Below, one piece after another: positions 1 to 9,150 of a stretch of 40,157 nt of DNA (its first letter is position 1; every line of letters starts with the position of its first letter). Where the stretch lies: the NCBI GenBank assembly GCA_014240385.1, contig JAAZXA010000079.1, positions 1 through 40,157 of the forward strand, given 5' to 3'. Made by a program: the position numbers and the translations under genes. The notes below the pieces were generated by a model. That model worked only from the letters and a program-made list of their open reading frames with translations. It ran no database searches and was not told the DNA's origin. Origin of the DNA: Methanobacteriota archaeon. GTDB taxonomy: Archaea; Thermoplasmatota; Poseidoniia; Poseidoniales; Poseidoniaceae.

Positions 1-31
1 ATTCCGTTTTTCACAGCAAAGGGGAAGGGAT

Positions 32-790
32 TCACTCTTCTTCATTTTTGATTAATCTAGCCCCACCCGGCAACCTAACTAATTCAGGGCGACCCTCAAA
101 ATCAGATGGTTTCGCCGAAAACATAGCAGCAATCAGTAATCCAAGGAATACTCCAAATAACCCTCCAGTGATTAATCTAACTGGATTGGTTGATTCATAG
201 GAAGTTAGCATTTGGGTAAAACCATCGATGGCGATAGGGAGCACTGAAATCCCGACGATTGCCGCCGCTGCAATCTTTCTCTTACCAGATTTGTAGATTA
301 AATCTAATCTTGTAGAACCAAGCACTGACAAAAAGGAGTCAGTTATTGTCCAACGATTACTACCTCGCCGAGAAAAAATCCAAGCACCAATAGCAAGGCC
401 GAGGAATATTCCTACATCTCTTGTACAGACCGGCATTTGATTGCCATTGATTTCCCAACTACGCTCATGCTTTTGATGGCAGTTTAAATCTCCGAATGAA
501 TAGATAAATCCAGCATAAGGGTTCAGATTGGTCCATGAAAATAAGCCCTCTGCTGGTTGATTATGGCCAATTCCTCCCTCATTCACCCCATTTCCCCAAG
601 AGCCCCAACCATCTTCCTTGGCGTAGTCAAAGGCATTGGCTCGACCTGAAAGTCTTGGTACTGAATCTTCGTCTAAAGTCGCAGGAGCAAGAAAAAATGA
701 AATCAAGAAAAAGAGGCTTACACCAAATACCCATGAACCAACTTTCTGGGCTCTAGCCTTGCCAAGGTCCTCTACCATGGGCGCTTCCAT
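32..790 (-). CDS. DUF2085-like membrane protein
   Basis: Predicted integral membrane protein of 252 residues. It has an N-terminal membrane segment (about residues 18-38), an extracytoplasmic loop, and at least three further hydrophobic segments (about 126-143, 170-190, 205-225). The centre carries CHQKHERS, then MPVCTRDVGIFLG. This closely resembles the DUF2085 signature, in which CHQ..RS is followed by PVCARCxGIYLG, although here the second Cys of that motif is Asp. The family has no established function. The ATG at 790 is preferred over a TTG at 793, because a TTTAATG element is centred about 27 bases upstream, the usual spacing for a leaderless archaeal transcript. It is divergent from the gene at 881. 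The family call is from motif resemblance only. Confidence 0.7.
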   Translation of the reverse strand: MEAPMVEDLGKARAQKVGSWVFGVSLFFLISFFLAPATLDEDSVPRLSGRANAFDYAKEDGWGSWGNGVNEGGIGHNQPAEGLFSWTNLNPYAGFIYSFGDLNCHQKHERSWEINGNQMPVCTRDVGIFLGLAIGAWIFSRRGSNRWTITDSFLSVLGSTRLDLIYKSGKRKIAAAAIVGISVLPIAIDGFTQMLTSYESTNPVRLITGGLFGVFLGLLIAAMFSAKPSDFEGRPELVRLPGGARLIKNEEE

Positions 791-880
791 CAAGAAATAA
801 TACTTGAAGATTGCATTAAACAGACAATTTTGGGCAAGACTTCAATGAGGTTGAAGTGAACGCAGGCTTGGAGGGGTGAG

Positions 881-1666
881 TTGACTAGTAATCGAATTGC
901 CACTCCGGCTTGGGAAAGGAGACCTCTGACCATAAAGCAGTCATTTGTAACGGCTCTTGTTTTGGCTACTTATACAGGAGTTTTGACTTATATCGTTGTC
1001 ATTTATGCGCACGCATTTCGTTCTGGGTTTTTACTCGGGCTTCAAATTGCAGGAATAGGGTGGGTATTGATTTTCACTTCTTCTTTTGCTTCTTATTCAA
1101 TAATGGGTAGAAGAGTTAGAGTCGAAATACCAGTTGCCGAGTCTGTCTCACATTTACGTGAAGTGCTGGGACCAATTCAAGCCAAGGCTGAGCATGACAT
1201 TACCACTGGTTCGCGCCAATGGCATGTATTGACCCATGTTGTCGACCGGGGTCTTGGAGTTGGAGTTGATTTGAACGATCTTGAATCTGCAAGTGCAAAG
1301 GCCGCAGTGGAAATCTGTCTATCCGTTCGCCATAGAATAGGCAGAGTTACTTTCGTTACTGGCAAAGGCGGGGTGAATAGTCGAAATCCTGAGTTGCGCT
1401 CTCAGACTTTGATTCAGTTGGCAACTGCGGAAATCATTGCAGATTTCCATCTCTGGAAAAAGCGCAGTACCATCACCTTAAGGCCACGTAAACCACCCAT
1501 GCCACGGCGGGAGTTTTTGATTAAAATGGTGGCATTGGGAGGGCCGTTGGCTGGTTTTGGGGCAATCGGTTTCATGGATGCTGCACAAGCAAACACCCTG
1601 AGCGGAGTTGTTGGTGCTGGAGCAGGTTTGTTCTTGACTTGGTTATTGATAACTCACAGTCGTTAG
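881..1666 (+). CDS. Membrane protein with Smr-like domain
   Basis: 261-residue protein with two N-terminal membrane segments (about 20-41 and 50-72), a soluble middle and two C-terminal hydrophobic segments (about 212-230 and 238-257). Residues about 125-190 read like a small MutS-related (Smr) domain: VDLNDL in place of LDLHGL, a helix, then VTFVTGKGGVNSRNPELR in place of the usual hGxGxxS...LR pattern. The His of the DLH motif is Asn here, and the first His/Thr of HGKG is Thr, so nuclease activity is doubtful although nucleic-acid binding is possible. The start is a TTG with GGAGG at 870-874, six bases upstream. Its stop lies just before the convergent thymidylate kinase-like gene. The Smr assignment is moderately sure; the membrane fusion is unusual. 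Confidence 0.7.
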   Translation: MTSNRIATPAWERRPLTIKQSFVTALVLATYTGVLTYIVVIYAHAFRSGFLLGLQIAGIGWVLIFTSSFASYSIMGRRVRVEIPVAESVSHLREVLGPIQAKAEHDITTGSRQWHVLTHVVDRGLGVGVDLNDLESASAKAAVEICLSVRHRIGRVTFVTGKGGVNSRNPELRSQTLIQLATAEIIADFHLWKKRSTITLRPRKPPMPRREFLIKMVALGGPLAGFGAIGFMDAAQANTLSGVVGAGAGLFLTWLLITHSR

Positions 1667-1669
1667 ACC

Positions 1670-3016
1670 TCAACCCTTTGGAAGGCTACTCCACCAAACT
1701 TTGTATTCTGCAATTGTGGTGGGAGCAGGGCATCCAAGATGCCCTGATGTTAACATCTGAAGCCTTGCTGTTGTTGCTTCTAGTAACTTATCAATTGCTT
1801 CTTTTGGCATTCTATCTTCATCTAAAATCCAATCCATGGCTTTGGATGTATCTTCTTTTGGACATCGCCTTCTCCATTCTGCCAAGTGTGCTTGCATCGG
1901 CCACAAGGCCAATACCATTCGCCCAAAGCCAATCCATTCTGCTCCAATTTTGAAAGTCGGTGCATCAGAGAATGGAACATGGATTTGTTGTCGGTGTGTC
2001 CAACCTATTTTTTCAAACCATTTTACCAGCCTCTGAGTATGCCTTTGTGAAACTGCGCGCACCGGCCCCAAGTGTCGCCTCAATGATGGAACGTCTGCTG
2101 ATGGAATGAAGGATAAGGTACCCATCAAGGACCAAATAGAATGGTGGATGCAGGAAGAGGCAACATCCGATTCCCTTGCCTTGGCGATAATCCAGGCCTT
2201 CTCTGCCTTTTCCAACCATGATGCTGGACTTTTTCCTGCTAACCAATCCTCCATCAAAGAGGTAGATTCTATCGGCGAACCAGGTAGGCGTTTTTGGGTT
2301 GCCATACCTTCGACTAATCTCTGAAGATGATGCCTATCTACTACTTGGGGGTCGACATTCAAAGGTGGGGGCCGCTTGTTTAGGAATCCTCTAATGGCTG
2401 CTGATAATTCTTTTTTCAATTGTTTTTTGCTACCTTCATTGAGTATAGGTCCAGCGATGGTGCATAGGTCGAATGGTGCAGGGTTTTTTTCTGGCTTGCC
2501 AAGTAATTCATGAAATCCCTCTCTAACCTTTGCCTGTAGTTCATTGGTTTCGAAATATTCCGACTTTTGTGAACTTCCTCTAAGGGTTCCTCTATTGATT
2601 CTCTTCATCGCCATAGCAGGATCACAATCTACCCAAATAACAAGGTCAGGAATTGCTGCTCCAGCATTCATTAATGCGACTTTCCTGTAACCGAGATTTC
2701 CCACGCTCCCTTGATAGACCAATGAAGAGTGGATGTTCCTGTCACTAATTACCAACTCGCCGCTCTGCAACCTAGGTAGTATCCATGTGTGAGTGTGATC
2801 AAGACGGTCTGCAGCAAATAATGCGGCTTCTTGAAGTGGAGATTTATCGCCCTTTTTTACCGACTCTAGGGCTAACAAACCAATCGGGCTATTTCTTCTT
2901 GGTTCATGAGTCATTACTACTGCGGGAAATGGGAAATCCGAGACTATTTCTTTGAGTATTCGGGCTGCTTCGCCTTTTCCCGAACCATCTCCACCTTCGA
3001 CGGTGATCAAATACAT
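1670..3016 (-). CDS. tmk: Thymidylate kinase-like protein with extra C-terminal domain
   Basis: 448 residues, about twice the usual 200-215 of dTMP kinase, which phosphorylates dTMP to dTDP. The N-terminal 215 residues follow the family: a P-loop GGDGSGKG (8-15), THEPR (36-40), DRLDHTHTWI (70-79), the SDRNIHSSLVYQG segment (91-103) corresponding to DRYxxSxxAYQ, and DLVIWVDCDP. The residue after the P-loop Lys is Gly rather than Ser/Thr, which is odd because that hydroxyl normally binds the Mg-nucleotide. Residues about 220-448 form a helical, Trp-rich region that I do not recognise. The ATG at 3016 overlaps the stop of the upstream gene (TGATG), so it is translationally coupled. A nucleotide kinase is likely; dTMP specificity is inferred. 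Confidence 0.75.
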   Translation of the reverse strand: MYLITVEGGDGSGKGEAARILKEIVSDFPFPAVVMTHEPRRNSPIGLLALESVKKGDKSPLQEAALFAADRLDHTHTWILPRLQSGELVISDRNIHSSLVYQGSVGNLGYRKVALMNAGAAIPDLVIWVDCDPAMAMKRINRGTLRGSSQKSEYFETNELQAKVREGFHELLGKPEKNPAPFDLCTIAGPILNEGSKKQLKKELSAAIRGFLNKRPPPLNVDPQVVDRHHLQRLVEGMATQKRLPGSPIESTSLMEDWLAGKSPASWLEKAEKAWIIAKARESDVASSCIHHSIWSLMGTLSFIPSADVPSLRRHLGPVRAVSQRHTQRLVKWFEKIGWTHRQQIHVPFSDAPTFKIGAEWIGFGRMVLALWPMQAHLAEWRRRCPKEDTSKAMDWILDEDRMPKEAIDKLLEATTARLQMLTSGHLGCPAPTTIAEYKVWWSSLPKG

Positions 3017-3831
3017 CAAGAATCATCCCCAGCAGACTTAGTTCTCTCATCGACTGCATGGTCAGCGAACTGTTCTTTGACCATCATCATCAATACCATC
3101 CCCATCAAAATTAATATTGGCCCAAAGATGATGAAACCACGGCTGCAGAGAGAAATTCCCGCTAGATATTGAGTTCTACGATAGCGCTTACCTCTTCTTG
3201 CTTCGTGAGCCGCATAAAGCCCAACAAAGGCAGTTAAAATGGTGATAACGGCGACAATTGTACTTACTGCAACTGCCGCGGATAGTATCGAATTAGGGTC
3301 TTCAATGACCTCTTCTTCCACTCCATCTCCCTCATGCATAGTCAATGGTACTTCACCTGTTTGACTGGGGGTGAATGTACGATGAATTGTTTTGAAACCG
3401 TCTTTGACTGAAGTCATATCCATTCGTTTCGCTAATATGTCTCCAAAACGATAATACCCATTTGCATCTGAAGTTGTTTTATCTATTAGAGCACCTGTTT
3501 CTGAGTCGCTCAAGGTTATTGCCACTCCTGCAACTCCTTCACCAGTTTTATTGTGAAGGGCATGGCCGCTGATATCCACATTAGCATCCGATTTGAACAA
3601 TGAAGATGATAATAAGTCATCGGGATTATTTGAAAGTAATAAGAATCCACTAAGCAAGCCCATCAAACTACCACTAACGATTAGAACTGCAACAATAGTT
3701 CTAGTCATTGCTCGACCAGCATAATCAGCTCTAATCTCCATCAAAATGTCGATTCTACGTTCTCTTTCGTTGCGTTTTTTCCAAATACTCATGACCCCTG
3801 TTTGGTCATTTGAAGACTTTTTACTCGTCAT
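3016..3831 (-). CDS. Membrane protein with carboxypeptidase-regulatory-like domain
   Basis: 271 residues. A basic N-terminus leads to a membrane segment at about 45-67. An extracytoplasmic domain (about 84-165) with ISGHALHNKTGEGVAGVAI, then DANGYYRFGDI, is typical of carboxypeptidase regulatory-like/CnaB-type beta-sandwiches. Two further membrane segments follow (about 185-210 and 230-250) with a charged tail. No catalytic residues are visible. A TTG at 3837 also opens the frame; the ATG at 3831 was chosen, but no clear ribosome site decides it. The 5' end overlaps the glutaminyl cyclase-like gene, so the two are probably translated together. It is likely a surface or envelope protein of unknown partner. 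Confidence 0.65.
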   Translation of the reverse strand: MTSKKSSNDQTGVMSIWKKRNERERRIDILMEIRADYAGRAMTRTIVAVLIVSGSLMGLLSGFLLLSNNPDDLLSSSLFKSDANVDISGHALHNKTGEGVAGVAITLSDSETGALIDKTTSDANGYYRFGDILAKRMDMTSVKDGFKTIHRTFTPSQTGEVPLTMHEGDGVEEEVIEDPNSILSAAVAVSTIVAVITILTAFVGLYAAHEARRGKRYRRTQYLAGISLCSRGFIIFGPILILMGMVLMMMVKEQFADHAVDERTKSAGDDS

Positions 3832-4858
3832 CTTCAAACACGTCCATCGGGGCTAAGGCCTTCGCCTCATCATCCTGTGGTCTTCGCCAGACTTTGAACA
3901 TTCCAATTGCTGCAGTTGTCAAAGCAGCAATTGGTAGCAGTGAGTAAATCATGTAATGTTGAAATGTAATATCCTCTTCCTGCTCTTCACAATCGCTACA
4001 ACTTTGAATTGTTGGAACCGGAACTGGAACTGGCTCTTGCACTACGGTGTCATTATTTTCTTCAACTTCAATAAATTCAACTTCATACAATGAATCCCAT
4101 TTCTTGCCAGTTAGCCACATTTTCCCTTGGTCATCGATTGCTATCCCGTTCAACACATCATTTTCGCCATCGGTTTGGAGTACAGATAATGAACTTGCAT
4201 TGACAATAATATCAACAATTCCAGTGCTAGAATTAATTCTGATAATATTTTCATCTTGCCAAATATTTGCCCAGATATATTCACCTGTACATTCAAGTTC
4301 ATTCAACTTGTTGACTGGCTGCCCATCTAGGCTTACATTCAAATGTCTTACAATACTGAAATTTTCATACTCTCTGAACGAAAGACTTGAACTACCATTG
4401 GACATAACTAAATTAGTACCATTATTGCATAATCCCCATCCTTCTCCTTCGTATTCAAGTTGAGATACCTGCTGAAAATTTGATATATTCCAGACTAGAG
4501 CAGTTCCACTTTCATAGGTCAATTGAATTAGTTTATCATCGATTCTTGCCAACCCCTCACCGAAATAAATTCCATTCAAGTCCTTGCTTCGGTTGATCGT
4601 CCCATTTGGATGCAGTTCTCTTAGCGTCGACTCTCCCCTTAGCCCCGTACTTTCATAGAACATTCCATCATACCAGAGCAGTCCTTGAGTGAATGCCTGC
4701 TCGTCATGTTCGACTTCATTTGTAATATTCACTTGCATAAATTGAAGTTCGGATTCAGAGGATGAAGTTGATTCTCCTGAAACCTCTTCAATGTAGATGT
4801 ATTGAAGCGAAGAAATGAATAGGATGCTTGCAAAGAGGGCTCCAATCATTCTCTGCAT
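3821..4858 (-). CDS. Membrane-anchored glutaminyl-peptide cyclotransferase-like protein
   Basis: 345 residues with a signal sequence at the N-terminus and one C-terminal membrane segment (about 300-322) followed by an acidic tail. The start of the mature part has EHDEQAFTQGLLWYDGMFYE and then STGLRGESTLREL. This matches the plant/bacterial (papaya-type, five-bladed propeller) glutaminyl cyclase family, which converts N-terminal Gln to pyroglutamate on secreted proteins. NELECTGEYIWANIW and LNGIAIDDQGKMWLTGKKW are also family-like. A CSDCEEQ pair sits before the membrane anchor. The ATG at 4858 was chosen over a GTG at 4876 because the TATA-like box at 4882-4889 is 27 bases upstream of the ATG and would leave no room for the GTG. 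A leaderless transcript is predicted. Confidence 0.78.
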   Translation of the reverse strand: MQRMIGALFASILFISSLQYIYIEEVSGESTSSSESELQFMQVNITNEVEHDEQAFTQGLLWYDGMFYESTGLRGESTLRELHPNGTINRSKDLNGIYFGEGLARIDDKLIQLTYESGTALVWNISNFQQVSQLEYEGEGWGLCNNGTNLVMSNGSSSLSFREYENFSIVRHLNVSLDGQPVNKLNELECTGEYIWANIWQDENIIRINSSTGIVDIIVNASSLSVLQTDGENDVLNGIAIDDQGKMWLTGKKWDSLYEVEFIEVEENNDTVVQEPVPVPVPTIQSCSDCEEQEEDITFQHYMIYSLLPIAALTTAAIGMFKVWRRPQDDEAKALAPMDVFEDDE

Positions 4859-4881
4859 GTCTGATGCCTGCTCCACCGAGC

Positions 4882-4889
4882 CTTAAATA
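4882..4889. promoter_or_regulatory. Shared TATA-like box of a divergent promoter
   Basis: The element reads CTTAAATA on the plus strand and TATTTAAG on the minus strand, so it is a plausible TBP site in both directions. On the minus strand it is centred 27 bases before the ATG at 4858. On the plus strand a start about 25 bases downstream would fall at about 4911, where the palindrome begins. The bidirectional use is inferred from spacing only. Confidence 0.5.
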
Positions 4890-4910
4890 CCTCATTCAAG
4901 GTGGTCCCAC

Positions 4911-4929
4911 CGTAACGCATTGCGTTACG
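4911..4929. promoter_or_regulatory. 19-bp palindrome at predicted transcription start
   Basis: CGTAACGCA, one T, then TGCGTTACG: nine-base arms with perfect complementarity. It lies between the shared TATA-like box and the ribosome site (GAGGTG, 4932-4937) of the metalloprotease gene. The position suits an operator for a dimeric repressor, or a hairpin in the 5' leader. There is no evidence which. Confidence 0.6.
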
Positions 4930-4943
4930 CTGAGGTGCTACAA

Positions 4944-7900
4944 ATGATGAAACTCAAGTCCACATCCGCCGGCCTTCCTGTCGCCCTGATTTTAATTCTC
5001 TTATTGGCTTCAATAACGCCTCTTGTTAGTGCTTCAACAGAAGAGGAATCTGAAGATATTTTGGAACTCCTCCCGCCTCCCTCCGCACTAATGCCATTGG
5101 ATGGTTTTATCGCCGAAGAAGGGCGTCCTTACTTGTTCATGGATGAAGGTGAACCGGTTTATTCCGCCACCTCCTACTTGAAACAAAAATGGTGGGATGC
5201 AGGTTCACCAAATATGTTCCAAGAAGATAGTTCAACTCAAGGAAGGGCTTCTGCACGTGCCTGTAGTAGATTAGCCGAAGGAGATAGCATAAGCGTAGCA
5301 GCTTATGGTGGAGGGACTACAACAGCAACCGTTGAACGAGCCACCAATACTGTGGCATTCGTCCTACAGGATGGCTACACATTATCATCAACTGTACTCT
5401 CAAATTGGGCAACAGACTGGGACAATACTATCTATCCAACCTTAACTACCTACTTTGGTAAAGATTACGGCACAGGTATTCCCGAGCCTCCAGATGTTGA
5501 TGGAAATTGTCAAATTATCGTTGCAATCATTGCTATTGATGGAGCCTTCGGCACAGGTGGATACTTCCAACCGGGCTATGCTGCCACAAGAGAAATCGTC
5601 TTCATCGACCATGCAGATGCCTCACTTTCATGGAGCAAGGTCATTTTGGCTCACGAATTACAACATCTTTTGCATAATGCCGCAGATTCTCAAGAATATT
5701 TGTGGATTGACGAAGGTGCAGCAGATATGGCTGCCTTCCTTTGTTTTGGTGCATCCTCGACTCTTGCAGGACACTCCAATGCTTGGACTCAGGACAGTGG
5801 AGTCAGTGTTCGATGGTGGAGCCAGAGAATTGCAGATTATGGTGGCGGATTCCTGTTTTTACTTTGGCTAGCAGACCATCTTGGAGGTGGAGCAGCAATA
5901 CGCCAACTGGTGACCAATACTCAAACTGGCTCTCAAGGAATTGAATCCTTGGCTCAAACTCCTCCAAATAATGGTGGTAGAGTTCTTGGCAGTACCTTTG
6001 AGGAAGTATTTGCAAACTTCACAATCGCTGCGACTCTCGATTCTTCAATCGGTATCTATGGTATGTCCAATATCGACATGACCGATCTTTGCAGTGGCTC
6101 AGCATTTTGTAAAATCCAACCTGCTGCTTCAAACACGGATTGGGCACAACCGTGGGAATCCCGAGGGAACTTCATCGAAGGATGGGGTGTTCAAATGTTC
6201 AAATTAGAGCCTGGTTCAGCGTCTGATGCACCATTATCTATTCGAGTAACTGCTGATGAAAGCGGCATGAATGGACGTATTCTAACAAGAGCAAGTGGCG
6301 ATGGCCTGTACACTGTTCATGATTTGAATTTCAATAGCATGGTCGCAACTGCAATGGTCCCAGGGTTTGGGAATGTTACCGACGAAGTGCATGTTATTGT
6401 CTGGTACGAGAGTTTTCAAAGTGATTGCAATTATTGTTCAGTCTACCCAAATGCAACATTAGATATCGAAGCTGCTAGGATTACCTCTCCTGCAAGTCTT
6501 GCCCTCGAACCAGCAGTAATGGCAGATAGGGATGGAGATGGTAATGATGATACGATGGCATTACCATTCACAGTAACTTCAAATGCCTTCTTTGAAAACC
6601 TAAATGTCGAAGTTTCAGCCCGAGATTCTAATGGCGACGTGGTGGATCAATTCACCACTAGCATCGAAGCGGGAGGGGGCGTCCCAGCCCTTGGCATCAT
6701 GTATTGGACACCCCATACAAGCGGTGATTATGATCTCGCTTTTGTTATGAAAGACGTATTAGGGGAGTTCATTGATCAGGCAACAACTAGTAGTCAAATG
6801 GTCTACAATATGCAGCCTTTGCCAAATGCTAGTTCGAGCACGAATGCAACACTAACTTGGCTACCAGTCCAATTCACGGGCTCTGGTGTTGACTATTGGG
6901 GGTTGACCGATAGTAACAACACCTTCCCTCACTCTGATGAACCCACGGCATTCCTTTGGGACTTTGGAGACGGGAATGTTTCAAGTTTGAAATCTCCATA
7001 TCGAGGATATCGGGATGAAGGATTTTACTGGACCAATCTGAGCGTTCAGGACCAAGGTGGAGATTGGAGTCCAAATTATCCAGGATACGTCGTTGTCGGA
7101 GACCCATTCGTGCCAATCGTCAATGTCCATGATGGTTCTGGAACACAAGTAGTTTCTTCGATTACAGTTTATACAAATCAGCGTATTCAATTATCCTCTT
7201 TATCGACTCAAGACAATGTGCCAAACGATCACCTCCTATTCAATTGGAGTTGGGGAGATGGTGATTTTGAAGGTGGTATCAGCCACACAGTCGTTAGCCA
7301 CGAATGGACTGAAGGCGGTAATGGCAATGGCAATGAAATGACCGTAATGGTCTCGGCATGGGATGGCAAGAATACTGGATACCATAATTTCAGTGTTTTT
7401 GTTAAAAACAGACTGCCACGCTTAATTTATGATGATGTTTTAATCGTCGACACATATACTTCATTGCCAATGCCGGAATTGTTCATTGATGAAGATGGAG
7501 AATTAGTAAGTATCGATTGGCAATTTACATCAGGAGCCGCTGTGAATGAGGTCGATGTTGATCGTAGCAGCGACTTCACAACTACTACTAGCAGCGACTG
7601 GCAACCTACTGCAGCGTGGAATACCCCAGGGAATAAAACTGTGACCGCCACTGTTTTCGATGATGACGGTGGTCAATCTACTGTTCAACTAAATGTGCTA
7701 GTGCTGAATCAATGGCCAGTTGCAGATATTGATACCTTGGATGGAAGTTCCAACATTATCGATTTCAGGCAGCAAGATGGCATGGTGGACTCGATTTACA
7801 GTTTTGATGGCCGTGATAGTTTTGACCCCGATGGCTCAGTAGATGATTCATCAGTCCTCAATTTCCAATGGTTCTTCAATGATGGCACAAATTCCACCAA

Positions 7901-9140
7901 GGCTCAAGTTTCACATGCTTTCAATACACCAGGTCAGCACACAGTTACTCTGATTGTTACGGATGAGGATGGACAAGCATCTGCTAACAGAACTCTAATT
8001 ATCCAGATAAGAAATCCCTTGCCAATAATCGAAGTTAAGATTCTTGATGCTTGGAAGAATGGGGATATTGTGAATGCTAATACACCAAGGGAAGATGGAT
8101 TCACTGCAGACTCCTATTCAAGAACTTTTGATGATGACAATAGAACCCATGCCTCCACTGGAACTTTACTCTTCTTCGATTCTAGTGGAACGCGAGATGG
8201 CGATGTTGGATTTGCAAATAATATGATTCCATTCATCCGTAATGATAGCGATTGGAATGGCTTGATTGAATATACTTGGGATTTCGGCGATGGGACACCT
8301 CCTTCAAAAGAAAGTCACCCTTGGCACTCCTATTCAGTTCCGGGAACCTATACTGTGACTCTAACCGTTCGAGACGCCTTCGAAACTGGAGATACCACTA
8401 GTGCTAGTTTTACAATCGTAGTAGACGCACCTCCAACCACCGGGGGGGTTTCAGAGGCATCAGACATAATCATCAATGAATTGTCCATATTCCATGTTAA
8501 TGCAAGCGACCCTGAACAAAATAGAAACTACGATATTTATCGGGATCTCAATATCGATGATGGCAGTGTTTATGACCATGACCTGATTATTCCAAGAGCC
8601 ATGGCAATATTCTGGGATATGAATGACCAAATAGATGTTGATGGTGATGAAAACCTGAAAAATGATTGGGAAATCAGCCCTAATGGAGAGGCAAGTCCTC
8701 GTATGACTCACATTTATGAGGAAGTTGGTGAAGTGATAATCACCGTAAGGGTTTGCGATGGAATGGGGGTTTGTGTTCAAGAATCACTACTAATTGAAAT
8801 CAATGAAAGTCCAGACAAGACGCCGACTTTATCAGACTTCAAGTGGGCTGATACCAAGGCTTGGTTATCTGATACTGGTGGCGAGTCTGCCACTGTTTTG
8901 GCCTTGATTATCGCGGTTCTTATTATGGGCTGGATGGTAATGAGAGCCCCTGCAGACTATGATGAAGAAGAAGCAGCAGAAATGGCCGACTCTTACAATG
9001 TGCAAAATGTCGAGAGTGAAGGCGGAGTATTAGGAATGGACCAACACGAGCCACCTCCAAAACCGGGTATATTATCAAAGGATGAACGCAGAAGTTCAGA
9101 ATCTGGATATGTACGCCCAGTACGCGCCAAAAAGCGTTAG
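4944..9140 (+). CDS. Secreted PKD-repeat zinc metalloprotease, membrane-anchored
   Basis: 1398 residues. There is a signal peptide (about 1-31), then a peptidase-like domain with HELQH at 237-241 followed about 15 residues later by WIDEGAADMAAF. This is a zincin arrangement (HExxH plus a downstream Glu) resembling M30 or immune-inhibitor-like proteases. From about residue 650 on there are five or six PKD-type beta-sandwiches, recognisable by WDFGDG, WSWGDG, FFNDG with SHAF, and TYTVTLTVRDA. A single membrane segment lies at about 1317-1336, followed by an acidic and basic cytoplasmic tail. The first open codon is a TTG at 4920, but the ATG at 4944 has GAGGTG six bases upstream and begins directly with the signal peptide. 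It probably digests extracellular protein at the cell surface. Confidence 0.82.
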   Translation: MMKLKSTSAGLPVALILILLLASITPLVSASTEEESEDILELLPPPSALMPLDGFIAEEGRPYLFMDEGEPVYSATSYLKQKWWDAGSPNMFQEDSSTQGRASARACSRLAEGDSISVAAYGGGTTTATVERATNTVAFVLQDGYTLSSTVLSNWATDWDNTIYPTLTTYFGKDYGTGIPEPPDVDGNCQIIVAIIAIDGAFGTGGYFQPGYAATREIVFIDHADASLSWSKVILAHELQHLLHNAADSQEYLWIDEGAADMAAFLCFGASSTLAGHSNAWTQDSGVSVRWWSQRIADYGGGFLFLLWLADHLGGGAAIRQLVTNTQTGSQGIESLAQTPPNNGGRVLGSTFEEVFANFTIAATLDSSIGIYGMSNIDMTDLCSGSAFCKIQPAASNTDWAQPWESRGNFIEGWGVQMFKLEPGSASDAPLSIRVTADESGMNGRILTRASGDGLYTVHDLNFNSMVATAMVPGFGNVTDEVHVIVWYESFQSDCNYCSVYPNATLDIEAARITSPASLALEPAVMADRDGDGNDDTMALPFTVTSNAFFENLNVEVSARDSNGDVVDQFTTSIEAGGGVPALGIMYWTPHTSGDYDLAFVMKDVLGEFIDQATTSSQMVYNMQPLPNASSSTNATLTWLPVQFTGSGVDYWGLTDSNNTFPHSDEPTAFLWDFGDGNVSSLKSPYRGYRDEGFYWTNLSVQDQGGDWSPNYPGYVVVGDPFVPIVNVHDGSGTQVVSSITVYTNQRIQLSSLSTQDNVPNDHLLFNWSWGDGDFEGGISHTVVSHEWTEGGNGNGNEMTVMVSAWDGKNTGYHNFSVFVKNRLPRLIYDDVLIVDTYTSLPMPELFIDEDGELVSIDWQFTSGAAVNEVDVDRSSDFTTTTSSDWQPTAAWNTPGNKTVTATVFDDDGGQSTVQLNVLVLNQWPVADIDTLDGSSNIIDFRQQDGMVDSIYSFDGRDSFDPDGSVDDSSVLNFQWFFNDGTNSTKAQVSHAFNTPGQHTVTLIVTDEDGQASANRTLIIQIRNPLPIIEVKILDAWKNGDIVNANTPREDGFTADSYSRTFDDDNRTHASTGTLLFFDSSGTRDGDVGFANNMIPFIRNDSDWNGLIEYTWDFGDGTPPSKESHPWHSYSVPGTYTVTLTVRDAFETGDTTSASFTIVVDAPPTTGGVSEASDIIINELSIFHVNASDPEQNRNYDIYRDLNIDDGSVYDHDLIIPRAMAIFWDMNDQIDVDGDENLKNDWEISPNGEASPRMTHIYEEVGEVIITVRVCDGMGVCVQESLLIEINESPDKTPTLSDFKWADTKAWLSDTGGESATVLALIIAVLIMGWMVMRAPADYDEEEAAEMADSYNVQNVESEGGVLGMDQHEPPPKPGILSKDERRSSESGYVRPVRAKKR

Positions 9141-9150
9141 AGGTGATTTA

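Noticed and set aside
4920-4943. TTG at 4920 as start of the PKD protease
   Set aside because: It lies inside the palindrome and has no ribosome site. The ATG at 4944 has GAGGTG at the right distance and starts the signal peptide.
8438-8447. G run (and the A run at about 9412-9420) as frameshift sites
   Set aside because: Both reading frames continue undisturbed on either side with consistent domain content.
9082-9150. ATG at 9082 as start of the protease partner
   Set aside because: It is inside the upstream gene and would bury the signal peptide. The TTG at 9151 has GAGGTGA in place.
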